Positions 19,908 through 29,610 are shown, numbered from the stretch's first letter. The stretch: DNA of 64,000 nucleotides from Myxosarcina sp. GA_180221_E-2-1-MAG-40_15 (GCA_020692205.1 JAIMKV010000001.1:90743-154742), one strand, 5' to 3'. Notes: generated by a model not told the origin, from the letters alone. A program made the numbers and translations.

Positions 19908-20013
19908 TGCATTTTATCCAAATCAACGACTGAAAATTAATTATTGCTTTAACGCTTCAGTGCCATGTTCAGGCTGATTATTGCCTTGAGGCGTATAATT
20001 AGGGAAATTTAAT

Positions 20014-21363
20014 TTAATTAAGAATTTTTTTAACCTTGTTGAGGTAAATAAAATTTTGCCGAACTCTCAAGGGTACGAATAGAGCCTTAGTTAACATCCA
20101 ACCACAATTGAACATCCTCGGGTAGATAAAGCAGGCGACATGAGAAGAAACGGCATAAGATATTACAGTAGCGATCGCTGCGCCCACACCTCCGTAAGTA
20201 GGAATCAGCACAAAATTTAACCAGACGTTAGCGATCGCTCCTAAGATGGTGGTGGCAAAATTAAATCGGGTAAAGTTTTCAACAATCAACCATTTGCTCC
20301 GAGCCACTCCTAAAAATACAAATGGTCCTGCCCAAATATGCAAAGCCAAAATATCTCCTGCCTCGGCATATCCTTGGCCCAATAATGCATCGACGAGAAT
20401 CCCTGACAAAAATGTCATCGCAATAGCAATCAACAGCGAGATCCATGCCATCAAGTCATACAGTTGTTGTAATCTATCATAATATTCTTGTTTGCTTTTC
20501 TCTCTAGCACGAATAATTGCTGGAAACACAGAAGCGCAGATAGCGACGGGAAAAAAGTACCAAACTTCAGAAAATCTTACTGCCGCTGCATAGTTGCCCA
20601 CGGCTTCATTGTTGACCAAGTTACCCAGCATTATTTGGTCAATCTTCATGTAAATTACCACCATTACGCCAGACAGAATTAGCGGGTAAGAATCTTTAAG
20701 CAGAGCGATCGCTCTAGTAAAATTAAACTTCCAGGCCAAAATTGACTGATTTTGTTTGAGGTAGATCCAAATAGTGCCAGCAGCCATCATCACTGCATCT
20801 GCCAGGATTAGCCAGACAAATGCGTTTAGAGGAAGTCTTAAAACAATAAACAATAATTTAGCAGTAGAGCTGAGGACGAGTTTAATACTTCTGATGATGA
20901 CAATCGATCTCGCCATAACTTTTGATTGAAACCAAAAATCAATTACTTCGGTCGAGTTGAAGATTAACCCCCCAGCAATAACCATGGCGATCCAGTAGGT
21001 TTGTGCATCTCCTTTTAAAGCCAATACAGCCCAGGCAATTAAAGCTAAAGTTACAATCGAGCTAAACAACTTAAGGATAACAGCAGTACCTAATATTTCT
21101 GGTGTTGACTCCTCATCTTGCACCAAATCACGCACGACAACGCCATCTAATCCTAATTTGGCGATCGCCCCAAACAGCTCAACCAAACTAAGACAATAAC
21201 TGAGCTTACCAAAATCCTCAGACCCTAAATATCTAATTACGTAAATGCCGATCGAAAGGTTCAGGATCATTCCCAGAACCTTTTCTCCAGATAACCAACC
21301 GATATTACGGATGATTTTACGTAAACCTGGACTAAACCTATCCATCAGTTTGTTTGACATCAA
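20014..21363 (-). CDS. Polysaccharide flippase (Wzx/MOP superfamily)
   Basis: Integral membrane protein of 449 residues with about twelve to fourteen predicted helices. The opening block with IRNIGWLSGEKVLGMILNLS and YLGSEDFGKLSYCLSLVEL is typical of oligosaccharide flippases that move undecaprenyl-linked repeat units to the periplasmic side. YAAAVRFSEVWYFFPVAICA in mid-protein also fits. It is the first gene (furthest upstream on the minus strand) of the roughly 13-kb polysaccharide cluster that ends with sqdB. No initiating transferase or export complex accompanies it in the window. Confidence 0.88.
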   Translation of the reverse strand: MMSNKLMDRFSPGLRKIIRNIGWLSGEKVLGMILNLSIGIYVIRYLGSEDFGKLSYCLSLVELFGAIAKLGLDGVVVRDLVQDEESTPEILGTAVILKLFSSIVTLALIAWAVLALKGDAQTYWIAMVIAGGLIFNSTEVIDFWFQSKVMARSIVIIRSIKLVLSSTAKLLFIVLRLPLNAFVWLILADAVMMAAGTIWIYLKQNQSILAWKFNFTRAIALLKDSYPLILSGVMVVIYMKIDQIMLGNLVNNEAVGNYAAAVRFSEVWYFFPVAICASVFPAIIRAREKSKQEYYDRLQQLYDLMAWISLLIAIAMTFLSGILVDALLGQGYAEAGDILALHIWAGPFVFLGVARSKWLIVENFTRFNFATTILGAIANVWLNFVLIPTYGGVGAAIATVISYAVSSHVACFIYPRMFNCGWMLTKALFVPLRVRQNFIYLNKVKKILN

Positions 21364-21442
21364 CTTTAGCCGTGCGTGATCAAATTAATCGTTTTCTCAA
21401 AGCAGCGATCGCTGATAATTTTACTATTTACTCGCACTAGCT

Positions 21443-21475
21443 AAAAAAATAAGGTGACAATTCATTCTCACCTTA
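21443..21475 (-). terminator. Intrinsic terminator of ndhH
   Basis: Read on the minus strand, TAAGGTGA (21475-21468) pairs perfectly with TCACCTTA (21457-21450) around a 10-nt loop, followed by seven T residues (21449-21443). It lies 28 bp after the ndhH stop and separates ndhH from the polysaccharide cluster that follows in the same direction. Confidence 0.85.
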
Positions 21476-21502
21476 AAAAAATACCGCTTAAATTTTTTGC
21501 TT

Positions 21503-22687
21503 CTAGCGATCGACTGAACCCATAATAATATCGACACTACCAAGAATAGGCATAATATCGGCCAGCTTAACTCCCTTGAGCAATTCTGGCAGAATTTGCA
21601 GGTTATTAAAATCGGGGGAGCGGATTTTCCACCGCCACGGAAAAACATTATCATTACCGATAATAAATATACCTAATTCGCCTTTACCAGTTTCCATCCG
21701 CACATAATGTTCTCCCGCAGGAATTTTGAAGGTAGGAGCAACTTTTTTGGCTATGTATTGGTATTCAAAATCGTTCCACTTTGATTTACGTCCTTCCGCC
21801 ATCCGTTTCGCTTCTAGATTTTCATAAGCACCACCGGGAATACCCTTTAATGCCTGACGAATAATTTTAAGTGATTCGCGCATTTCACGGACTCGGACAA
21901 GATAGCGAGCAAAACAATCTCCCGCTGTCTCCCACTGAATATCCCAGTCAAAATCGTCATAACATTCATAATGATCGACCTTGCGTAAATCCCATTTCAC
22001 CCCAGATGCCCTCAACATTGGTCCAGATAGACCCCAGTTGATCGCTTGGTCACGGGTAATTGTACCAACACCTTCGACGCGACGACGGAAAATCGGGTTA
22101 TTGGTAATTAATTTTTCATATTCATCTACTTTGGGATCAAAGTAATCGCAAAAATCACTACACTTATCAATCCAGCCGTAAGGCAAATCGACAACTACTC
22201 CACCGATACGAAAATAGTTATTATTAATCAACCGCTGTCCCGTAGCAGCTTCCCAAAGGTCATAGATTAGTTCCCGTTCGCGGAAAATGTAGAAAAAGGG
22301 TGTTTGCGCACCCACATCTGCCATAAATGGACCAAGCCACAGCAAATGATTAGCAATGCGGTTAAGCTCCAGCATAATTACCCGAATGTATTGAGCGCGC
22401 TTTGGTACTTCAATACCAGCAAGCTTTTCGGGAGCATTTACCGTAATTGCCTCATTAAACATCCCCGCAGCATAGTCCCAACGACTTACATAGGGAACAT
22501 ACATAACGTTGGTACGGTTTTCCGCAATTTTTTCCATACCTCGATGGAGATACCCGATTACTGGTTCGCAATCAATCACATCTTCCCCATCGAGAGTCAC
22601 AATCAGACGTAAAACCCCATGCATTGATGGATGGTGAGGCCCCATGTTCAGAATCATGGGTTCGGTTCTAGTTTCTATCTGTGCCAT
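21503..22687 (-). CDS. ndhH: NAD(P)H-quinone oxidoreductase subunit H (NDH-1)
   Basis: 394 residues, the 49-kDa-type subunit that forms the quinone-binding pocket with NdhK in the thylakoid NDH-1 complex, which supports respiration and cyclic electron flow. Seen: [20 protein letters not shown] at the N-terminus, [15 protein letters not shown] (the quinone-cavity loop), and a C-terminal [20 protein letters not shown] followed by [11 protein letters not shown] as expected for cyanobacterial NdhH. It stands alone, with a clear terminator after it and a divergent folC upstream. A 21-bp palindrome is located about 90-110 bp before its start. Confidence 0.97.
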   Translation of the reverse strand: MAQIETRTEPMILNMGPHHPSMHGVLRLIVTLDGEDVIDCEPVIGYLHRGMEKIAENRTNVMYVPYVSRWDYAAGMFNEAITVNAPEKLAGIEVPKRAQYIRVIMLELNRIANHLLWLGPFMADVGAQTPFFYIFRERELIYDLWEAATGQRLINNNYFRIGGVVVDLPYGWIDKCSDFCDYFDPKVDEYEKLITNNPIFRRRVEGVGTITRDQAINWGLSGPMLRASGVKWDLRKVDHYECYDDFDWDIQWETAGDCFARYLVRVREMRESLKIIRQALKGIPGGAYENLEAKRMAEGRKSKWNDFEYQYIAKKVAPTFKIPAGEHYVRMETGKGELGIFIIGNDNVFPWRWKIRSPDFNNLQILPELLKGVKLADIMPILGSVDIIMGSVDR

Positions 22688-22775
22688 AAATTAGCGATCT
22701 TGCTTTGATTAAGAAATTTATTTATATTTTGCAGCTGCTTTAGTTATCTATCTTATCTATTTTCTTGACTCGGTA

Positions 22776-22796
22776 TGAAGCCAAACTTTGGCTTCA
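22776..22796. promoter_or_regulatory. 21-bp palindrome in the ndhH/folC divergent intergenic region
   Basis: The arms TGAAGCCAAA and TTTGGCTTCA flank a single central C. Perfect symmetry over 21 bp between two divergent genes (gap 22688-22945) suggests a transcription-factor site. No known cyanobacterial consensus (NtcA GTA-N8-TAC, for example) is matched. As RNA it could not fold well because the loop is a single base. Confidence 0.45.
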
Positions 22797-22945
22797 GTGA
22801 AATTGTTGCTGAATTATTTAAACTCATATTACGATTCACCACAAATTTACGCTGAGTTTGCCAAAAATTTAAGGATAACTAAAGACCATGCTCTGACTTT
22901 CGATTATGATGATTTCAGGCATAGTAATTTGGCAAAGCTGTCAAC

Positions 22946-24250
22946 ATGATAGTTCAAGAAGACATGGTTAATTCTCTTCTCAAACCTTTTCAACGTTTTG
23001 GGGTCAATCTGGGCTTGAAAAGAATTGAAACACTATTGGCAGGTTTGGGTAATCCTCAAAATCAAGTCCCCATTATTCACGTTGCTGGAACTAATGGCAA
23101 AGGATCGGTGTGTGCTTATTTAGCTTCGATATTGACCGAGGCTGGTTATCGAGTCGGACGCTATACTTCACCTCATTTGGTTGATTGGACAGAGCGCATT
23201 AGTCTTAACGGACAGGCTATATCTAGCTCTAATTTAGCCGAAATATTAGAGGATGTTCAATTGGCGATCGCCCCTAATCTAGAAAGCCCGACGCAATTTG
23301 AGGTGATTACCGCAGCAGCCTGGCTCTATTTTGCTCGATCGCAGGTAGATTTGGCAGTAATCGAGGTAGGTTTGGGTGGAAGACTAGATGCTACCAATGT
23401 TAAAGACAATTGTTTAGTCAGCGTGATTACTTCTTTGAGTAAAGAACATTGGCAACGTCTTGGTCCTACTGTAGCTGACATTGCCCGAGAAAAAGCAGGG
23501 GTAATTAAACCTAATTGTCCCGTTGTCGTAGGTCAAATACCCAACGTAGCTAAAGAGGTAGTCATCTCCAAAGCACAAGAGCTAAACGCGCCTCTGACGT
23601 TAATCGAACCAGCCCAAGAAATTAGTCTGGCTGCGCCCAATAATCCTCGATGGGCAAAGTATCAAGACATTAAATATCCTTTACCCTTACTCGGAGAGAT
23701 CCAGCTAAGTAATTCCGCTATAGCGATCGCCACGATTAAAATATTACAGCAACAGGGTTGGATCATTCCTGAACTAGCGATTCAAACCGGGATGAATAAA
23801 ACGCGCTGGCTGGGAAGACTACAGTGGACAACCTGGAAAAATCAGCCGCTGTTGATTGATGGCGCACATAATCCCGCAGCTGCGATCGCTCTCAGGCAAT
23901 ATTTAGATACGATCAAGCGGCCAGTTACCTGGATTATCGGCATGCTATCGACTAAAGATCACGAAGATATTTTGGCAGCATTATTAAAGCCTCAAGATGA
24001 GCTGCATTTAGTTCCCGTACCAGATCATAGCAGTGCTGAACCAAAAGAATTAGCTATCCTAGCTACTCAGGTTTGTCCTAGTTTACTTAACTGTCAAACT
24101 CATCAGAATGTCATCACCGCCTTGGATGAGGTTATTGAGTCGGTCAAACATAGTGATCCAGAAAAATTAATTGTGTTATGTGGCTCTTTATATTTAATTG
24201 GTTATTTATTTCAGCAGACTAATATTTCTCACTCGAACCTGATGAACTAG
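22946..24250 (+). CDS. folC: Bifunctional folylpolyglutamate/dihydrofolate synthase
   Basis: Adds glutamate to dihydropteroate and then to folates in the cytosol. In 434 residues the Mur-ligase P-loop is seen in VPIIHVAGTNGKGSVCAYLA (about 43-62), YTSPHLVDWTERI follows, the VIEVGLGGRLDATN block is conserved, and LLIDGAHNPAAAIALRQYL marks the C-terminal domain. An in-frame ATG six codons later (22964) with AAGAAG upstream is an equally good start, since homologues begin close to NSLLKPFQRFGVNLGL. It is divergent from ndhH. A short unexplained ORF overlaps its 3' end in another frame. Confidence 0.95.
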   Translation: MIVQEDMVNSLLKPFQRFGVNLGLKRIETLLAGLGNPQNQVPIIHVAGTNGKGSVCAYLASILTEAGYRVGRYTSPHLVDWTERISLNGQAISSSNLAEILEDVQLAIAPNLESPTQFEVITAAAWLYFARSQVDLAVIEVGLGGRLDATNVKDNCLVSVITSLSKEHWQRLGPTVADIAREKAGVIKPNCPVVVGQIPNVAKEVVISKAQELNAPLTLIEPAQEISLAAPNNPRWAKYQDIKYPLPLLGEIQLSNSAIAIATIKILQQQGWIIPELAIQTGMNKTRWLGRLQWTTWKNQPLLIDGAHNPAAAIALRQYLDTIKRPVTWIIGMLSTKDHEDILAALLKPQDELHLVPVPDHSSAEPKELAILATQVCPSLLNCQTHQNVITALDEVIESVKHSDPEKLIVLCGSLYLIGYLFQQTNISHSNLMN

Positions 24251-24360
24251 TATTGCTACTCTCAAGATACTTCTGGCAGCAGTTTGCTCAGAAAGAAGAA
24301 TCGATTAAACTGTTTTCTTCAGGGCGATTAAAGTTATTACTAGATGAGGGTGTGCTGTAA
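24223..24360 (+). pseudogene. Short coding-like ORF after folC, possible gene remnant
   Basis: A 45-residue open frame overlaps the folC stop in another frame and ends at TAA 24358-24360. Its translation (EPDELVLLLSRYFWQQFAQK, then EESIKLFSSGRLKLLLDEGV) has the amphipathic, charged character of real protein rather than random frame. Only TTG at 24253 could start it. It resembles the C-terminal end of a lost gene. No family is recognised. Confidence 0.3.
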
Positions 24361-24468
24361 TCAGAAAGTGACGACTCCCTACTCTGCTGAATCAATTGAT
24401 GGCAATTACGTTCTACACTAGAATCAATTTCAGGAGGACGATTAACTATAAATCTTTTCTTTACGCAA

Positions 24469-24975
24469 TTAAGCCTCGTAGCTTTGAATCGTTTCAGGAG
24501 CTAATTGACGCAAGATTGGAATAGCGCGATCGCTAAAACCACCTGAATTTTCCACCAATACGAGATATTTGTCTGCATCAAGATAATCTCGGTAAGGAAC
24601 TGTATCACTTGCAGTACTGGTAGCCCAACCTACACCACCACCAATAAACACGCTGCCCATAGCACCGCCAATCGCACCTAAAATTCCCCCAACTATATGA
24701 TTTCCAGGATCTCCAGCCCAATCTAAATTGTCTAATCCCGTAATTAAATTAAATATATAGCCACCAATAAAGCCAAAAGGAACTAGCCAGTAAGCCATAA
24801 ACCTAGCTTTTTTCTTGGCTTGTTGCTTGGGATCGAATAACCCCAGCTCGTCAGCAGTTCTGTAGCCCTTACCAGCGATCGCAATTTTACTTAGAGGAAT
24901 TCCCGCTTTTTCTAACGCTGTGTAAGCTTCTTCTGCCTGGAAGCGATCAGGTAATACAGCAATTAGATAATTCAT
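24469..24975 (-). CDS. General-stress-type protein with glycine-zipper membrane segment
   Basis: 168 residues. The N-terminus NYLIAVLPDRFQAEEAYTAL is a beta-alpha-beta ferredoxin-like fold seen in stress proteins of the GSP17M/YflT type, followed by KKKARFMAYWLVPFGFIGGYIF and a glycine-rich segment (IVGGILGAIGGAMGSVFIGG), then a second alpha/beta portion with DADKYLVLVENSG. The glycine zipper suggests membrane association. The same layout is found in the 259-residue protein at 44630-45409. Function unknown beyond the presumed link with stress. It is convergent with folC and stands alone. Confidence 0.65.
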   Translation of the reverse strand: MNYLIAVLPDRFQAEEAYTALEKAGIPLSKIAIAGKGYRTADELGLFDPKQQAKKKARFMAYWLVPFGFIGGYIFNLITGLDNLDWAGDPGNHIVGGILGAIGGAMGSVFIGGGVGWATSTASDTVPYRDYLDADKYLVLVENSGGFSDRAIPILRQLAPETIQSYEA

Positions 24976-25170
24976 TAGTTAACTCGTGATTTAATCAAAC
25001 ATCACTTAAAATCCTATCTCAGTAGGGCATTAGATTTTGGTTACTTAATAAGAAGTATAAATTTCTAGTTATTGGTTAAATAGCTGTTGCTTGATTTGGA
25101 ATCAGAGATAATCGATGCTGGTTTGGCTACTTGAGTATTTTGGCTCGGTTAAGATTTTAAGCGCAGTTTG

Positions 25171-26061
25171 CTATTTGCTACTGTTTTGGTAATAATCAAT
25201 CATTGTTTGGCGATAAAATAAAGGCATGCCCGTGTCATAGTATTGTCCTTTAACTAAATAAGCGATCGCTCCATAGTTGGCTCTTAGTTTATCTAAGCAG
25301 GTGGTTAATTGAAATTCTCCTTTAAAGCGTTCATTGTTGGCGATCTCTGCTGCCAATAACTCAAAAATAGCGGATTCTAAGACATACATACCAAAAACTC
25401 CTAAAAATTGAGCTTGGGGCATACCTGAGATGTGCAAATGTTGCCTAGCATACTCTATGGTTGGCTTTTCGTAGATCTGAGAGATTGCTAGGATCGATTC
25501 ACTTTGCCACTTACCACCAACACATCCCGCTTTGTGAATCACATCAGCATCCATCACGGTGATGCCAATGACGCTGGTGCCTGTTTGGTGATAGATATTT
25601 ACCATCTGGGCAGCACAAGAATCATGATCGCAAGTATAAACGTGATCGCCCAGTAAAAGTAAAAATGGCTGGTTATTCACCCAATCACGGCTACAAAAAA
25701 CAGCATGACCAAAACCTTCCTGATCACTCTGAGTCAAAATAGTAATGCGATCGCCAATAGTTTGTAGATACTCGCTGTAGTCTTGATTCTCGGCAGAAAG
25801 CTTGTTCCATAGTTCAGGTTTTGGAGGAGATTTAAACAAAGCGTGAAATAAATTGCGATCGCTCTTTTGCACCACGATGGCAACTTCTTCAATCCCGGCA
25901 CTGAGCGCTTCTTCTACTATAGCCAGGATAATTGGCTTAGCTCGTCCATCCTTGTCGATGATGGGAAACAATTCTTTTTTAAAAACCTTGGTCGCAGGAT
26001 ACATCCGAGTCCCAAAACCTGCGGCAGGAATCACCGCTTTGCGTATTTTCTGGCTAGACAT
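25171..26061 (-). CDS. GalU-type nucleotidyltransferase (UTP-glucose-1-phosphate uridylyltransferase-like)
   Basis: 296 residues. The start IRKAVIPAAGFGTRMYPATK is the nucleotide-binding G-x-G-T-R signature of sugar nucleotidyltransferases; KKELFPIIDKDGRAKPIILA, EGFGHAVFCSRDW and FLLLLGDHVY correspond to GalU motifs, with GDH at the usual metal position. The expected product is UDP-glucose, precursor of glycolipids, UDP-sulfoquinovose and polysaccharides, so it could feed the sugar cluster and sqdB. The long GD-containing variant differs from classical proteobacterial GalU, so the substrate is only probable. It follows the methyltransferase gene by 26 bp, making an operon likely. Confidence 0.78.
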   Translation of the reverse strand: MSSQKIRKAVIPAAGFGTRMYPATKVFKKELFPIIDKDGRAKPIILAIVEEALSAGIEEVAIVVQKSDRNLFHALFKSPPKPELWNKLSAENQDYSEYLQTIGDRITILTQSDQEGFGHAVFCSRDWVNNQPFLLLLGDHVYTCDHDSCAAQMVNIYHQTGTSVIGITVMDADVIHKAGCVGGKWQSESILAISQIYEKPTIEYARQHLHISGMPQAQFLGVFGMYVLESAIFELLAAEIANNERFKGEFQLTTCLDKLRANYGAIAYLVKGQYYDTGMPLFYRQTMIDYYQNSSK

Positions 26062-26087
26062 AGAAATAGTGACTAATTACTTCTTGC

Positions 26088-27209
26088 TTAATACATTTCA
26101 TATTTCAACAGAGTACAGGGAATTGTGCCGTTATATAGTTTAATGCGCTTAGAAGTCCTCAGTCCTACCTGTCTAGAAAGCTTCATACTACCCGTAAGAA
26201 TATATGCTGTCCAGCCTTTAAATCTTTGCTTAAAGATATCCCCTAAAAGCTGATATAGTTCACCTAATTCCGCTTCTTTGCCTAATCTTACGCCATAGGG
26301 AGGATTACAGAGCAAAACTCCCCGATCTGCTGGTGCTTCAATGGTAGAGAGTTCTTGACGGGCAAATTTAACATAGTCTTCGAGTCCAGAACTTTCCGCG
26401 TTGGCAAAGGCTTGCCTAATCACGTTAAGATCGCGATCGCTGCCAATAATCGGTACAGCCAGATCGTGTTTTTGGCTTTGGGTAGCATCTTGAAGTAAAC
26501 TTTGCCACAAATTGTCGTCGTAGTCTAACCAGCTTTGAAAGCCAAAGTTGCGATACAATCCTGGGGCAATGTTTAAAGCTTTTAGCGCCGCTTCAATTGG
26601 TAACGTACCACTACCACACATTGGATCGAGAAAGGGCAAGTCTGGTGTCCACTCTGCCATTTCCAGCAAAGCTGCCGCTAGAGTCTCTTTCATCGGTGCT
26701 GCGCCAATTGCTGGGCGATATCCCCGACGATGCAAACTAGAGCCTGAGCTATCTAGGCTGATAATACAGTGTTTTTCGTCAATATGGGCATTAATGAGCA
26801 GATCGGGGTTTTCCGTATCGACACTAGAACGGTTTCCTCCTCGGCGTTTTTGCCAATCAGTGATGGCGTTTTTAATTTGCAACGCCGTAAAGTGAGTATG
26901 ATTGAGATTTTGATTCTTACCCGTACAGGCGATCGCCAAAGTCATGTCGGGGTCTAAATATTCTGACCAATCTAGCTTTTGCACACTGCGATAAAGCTCA
27001 TCGCCGTTCAAACTTGGTACTTTAGCGATCGGCATTAAAATCCGAAAAGTAGTCCTAGTCCAAAGATTAGCTTGATAAAGTAGTCTTTTATCGCCTTTAA
27101 AATGAACCCCGGTAAAGTCTGGGCGAACCTCTTCTGCACCAATACGTACCAATTCTTGTGCCGCAACCTCTTCTAAACCGCGAGATACTGTAGCAAAATA
27201 ATTATTCAT
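26088..27209 (-). CDS. THUMP-domain class I RNA methyltransferase (RlmL/YpsC type)
   Basis: 373 residues. The N-terminal part (NYFATVSRGLEEVAAQELVR) followed by a THUMP RNA-binding domain (about 45-160) precedes a UPF0020 methyltransferase domain with FLDPMCGSGTLPIEAALKAL as motif I and LLCNPPYGVRLG as the NPPY catalytic motif for N2-guanine or N6-adenine methylation. Homologues modify 23S rRNA (guanine-2445 in E. coli) or tRNA; the exact position is not settled by sequence. Upstream of the nucleotidyltransferase gene in the same direction, 26 bp apart. Confidence 0.88.
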   Translation of the reverse strand: MNNYFATVSRGLEEVAAQELVRIGAEEVRPDFTGVHFKGDKRLLYQANLWTRTTFRILMPIAKVPSLNGDELYRSVQKLDWSEYLDPDMTLAIACTGKNQNLNHTHFTALQIKNAITDWQKRRGGNRSSVDTENPDLLINAHIDEKHCIISLDSSGSSLHRRGYRPAIGAAPMKETLAAALLEMAEWTPDLPFLDPMCGSGTLPIEAALKALNIAPGLYRNFGFQSWLDYDDNLWQSLLQDATQSQKHDLAVPIIGSDRDLNVIRQAFANAESSGLEDYVKFARQELSTIEAPADRGVLLCNPPYGVRLGKEAELGELYQLLGDIFKQRFKGWTAYILTGSMKLSRQVGLRTSKRIKLYNGTIPCTLLKYEMY

Positions 27210-27325
27210 ACGCCTGATGTGAGTTGGCTTGATTGATGCTCAAGAATTTTTGACCAGCTTTTAGATTATTGTAGGTGAATCTGGGACACAGATGACAATT
27301 CAGATTTGATTACAAATATTTAAAA

Positions 27326-29239
27326 TCAGCATCGTCGCACACAATCTCGTCCTTGTTTTTTTGCTTCGTATAAAGCTTTGTCCGCTGCACCAATTAGCCC
27401 ATCAACGTCAATACTATCATCAGGAAAACAACTTACACCGATAGAAACGCTAATTGATTCTAGTTTTTGACCTTGATATTCTAGCTCAAGCTGTTTTACT
27501 CCCAATCTAACTTCTTCAGCCCGAAGAATCGTACTTTCAATCGAAGCTTCAGGCATGACAATAACTAATTCTTCTCCGCCAAAACGACAGGCAATATCAT
27601 ATTGACGAGTTTGAGAACGGAGGTATTGTCCAACCTCTTTGAGGATCAAATCTCCCGCACTATGCCCATAGAGATCGTTGAACCGTTTAAAATGGTCAAT
27701 ATCAATCATCAGAATGCCAATAAACTGCTGTTTTCTTTGAGAGCGATCAATTTCTTTAGTTAAACATTCTTGCAAATAGCGGCGATTATATAATCCCGTT
27801 AAAGGATCGCGCAAACTTTGATATCGCAGTTTTTCCTGAAGTTTTAAATTGGCAAAAGACATGGCAATATTTTGCGCCACGGTTTCTGCTAAGTCTTGAA
27901 TTGATTTATTAATTGTTTCAACACTATTGAAACGCAAATACAGCATTCCTAATGTTTCTCCCTTGGCAATCATGGGTAAACAAAGAGTAGGAGTCAAATC
28001 AGTTTGGCACTCAACATGAGAACAATAAAGTCCAGCAGTGTTAGGGTGAGAGATATGGGAATTTCCTCGGCGCAATGACCAACATTCATTTGGCTCAAAG
28101 CTAATCTTACTGTGAGATGTTCCCCAAACTGCGATCGCATTTAATAAATTTTTGCTGTTGTTCACTAGATATACCGCACCATGAGTTTTGGGAAATAATG
28201 GCTGGAGTAGATCAATTAACGCTGTCTCAGCTTCTTGGATCGTCAAACAAGCTTGCAGAAATTCGTTCATTTTTGCTAGCTTGAGTCGTTCTTGGTGCCA
28301 TGTTTCTAGAATTTTGATTTTTTCAGCTAATTCCAGATTGAGTCTGGCTGATTGTGACTGAATTTTTTTAGTTTCGGTAATATCTTGAATAACGCCTAAT
28401 ATTTGTGTTGGCTTACCAGTTTTGTCTCGCTCAAAGACAGTATCTTTGCTCTGAAGCCAGTGCCATTTTCCGTATCGATCCTGCATCCGAAATTCGAGTT
28501 CAAGACAATTATCATGACTCAATGTCAGGCAAGCTTGATGATGCTGCTTGACCAAATTGCGATCGTTTGGATGTAATGATGTATCAAATAGTTGCACATT
28601 TATCTGCTCTACTTCCGCAGCAGAATAACCGAGCATTTCACCAGCAAAACGATTAATATAAACATTACATTTTTTTTCCAAATCATAGATGTAAAGAATA
28701 TGGGGAGTTAGTTCGGCAATTTTCTTCATTAAAAGATTGCTTGCTTGGATATCTTGATTAAGTAGACTTATACTTGCGGTTCTTTTGATAACTTGAGATT
28801 CTAATTTAGTTTTTAATTCAACTGTTTCTTGTTCAGCAGCAATTTTAGCCTCACTTTGTTGGTTTGACTTTTTGATTAAATTTGCTGCTAATTGATTATT
28901 TAGCAAAAAATTTATAGCTTTAAATTTTAAACCAACTGCTGTACAAATAAGGCAAGCTAAAATTAACGGAGCAATTGTTGGTGTATTTAGATAAGTTTTT
29001 TTACCTAAATTGAATACATTTTGATCGCTTGAAAAGTAAATGACTCCATAGATTGTTGATAATAGACCAAATAAGCTAATAGCAATTAACGCTTTCTGAT
29101 AATGTTTTTGACCAATAAAATAGCTCGGCATAAAAGCTGAAAAATAACTAAAAATGAGCGTTATCAAATCGACTTGTTGATAATCATCAAATGTACTATC
29201 TTGATTAATAAATTGTAAAATTCTGCTGATACTTTTCAT
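27326..29239 (-). CDS. Membrane-bound diguanylate cyclase with PAS and GAF domains
   Basis: 637 residues. Two to three hydrophobic segments near the N-terminus (about 22-110) anchor it; a coiled region (about 125-155) leads to a PAS domain with PAC (about 165-290), a GAF domain (about 320-465) and a GGDEF domain (about 475-637). The active site is GGEEL, preceded at the usual five-residue spacing by RQYD, an intact I-site (RxxD), so feedback inhibition by cyclic di-GMP is expected. The GAF holds ECWSLRRGNSHISHP and YCSHVEC, a cysteine/histidine-rich pattern. No EAL domain. The protein should make c-di-GMP, which in cyanobacteria controls motility, aggregation and exopolysaccharide. Confidence 0.9.
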   Translation of the reverse strand: MKSISRILQFINQDSTFDDYQQVDLITLIFSYFSAFMPSYFIGQKHYQKALIAISLFGLLSTIYGVIYFSSDQNVFNLGKKTYLNTPTIAPLILACLICTAVGLKFKAINFLLNNQLAANLIKKSNQQSEAKIAAEQETVELKTKLESQVIKRTASISLLNQDIQASNLLMKKIAELTPHILYIYDLEKKCNVYINRFAGEMLGYSAAEVEQINVQLFDTSLHPNDRNLVKQHHQACLTLSHDNCLELEFRMQDRYGKWHWLQSKDTVFERDKTGKPTQILGVIQDITETKKIQSQSARLNLELAEKIKILETWHQERLKLAKMNEFLQACLTIQEAETALIDLLQPLFPKTHGAVYLVNNSKNLLNAIAVWGTSHSKISFEPNECWSLRRGNSHISHPNTAGLYCSHVECQTDLTPTLCLPMIAKGETLGMLYLRFNSVETINKSIQDLAETVAQNIAMSFANLKLQEKLRYQSLRDPLTGLYNRRYLQECLTKEIDRSQRKQQFIGILMIDIDHFKRFNDLYGHSAGDLILKEVGQYLRSQTRQYDIACRFGGEELVIVMPEASIESTILRAEEVRLGVKQLELEYQGQKLESISVSIGVSCFPDDSIDVDGLIGAADKALYEAKKQGRDCVRRC

Positions 29240-29610
29240 AAATTATTTTTAGCACATTGTTGAATTGGCAAAGTAATGTACTTTTAATTGAATATCTTAT
29301 AGAGCAAACGTTGATATAGCAATGGTAGTAAGTAAATACCGACATGGTACTATCACTAATTAATCGAGTTGATTTTCTGGTAAATAATCATTCGTTAATA
29401 GCTAATTATTTAATTATGTATTAATGTTTTAATAAAGTAATTTAAATGTAGTATAAAATTGTTATTTAAAATTACAGTTAAAATTTGCCTAACCAATAAA
29501 ACATAAAAGATATATATTTCAGTGAAACAGTCGACGTGGAATCTGCTGCTCTCATTGCAGCATTTAGACCCACTAAATAGCTATTAATTACTAGTTGAAT
29601 TTTTGTCTAA
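29240..29610. other. 371-bp intergenic region, AT-rich
   Basis: Lies between the GGDEF gene and the MFS gene, both on the minus strand. It is very AT-rich and has no convincing ORF, hairpin or repeat. A 23-codon stretch at about 29510-29578 on the plus strand (ETVDVESAALIAAFRPTK then stop) reads as protein-like but is too short to call. Confidence 0.5.

Noticed and set aside
21424-21654. Open frame across the ndhH terminator and 3' end
   Set aside because: It overlaps ndhH on the same strand in another frame and spans the ndhH terminator.
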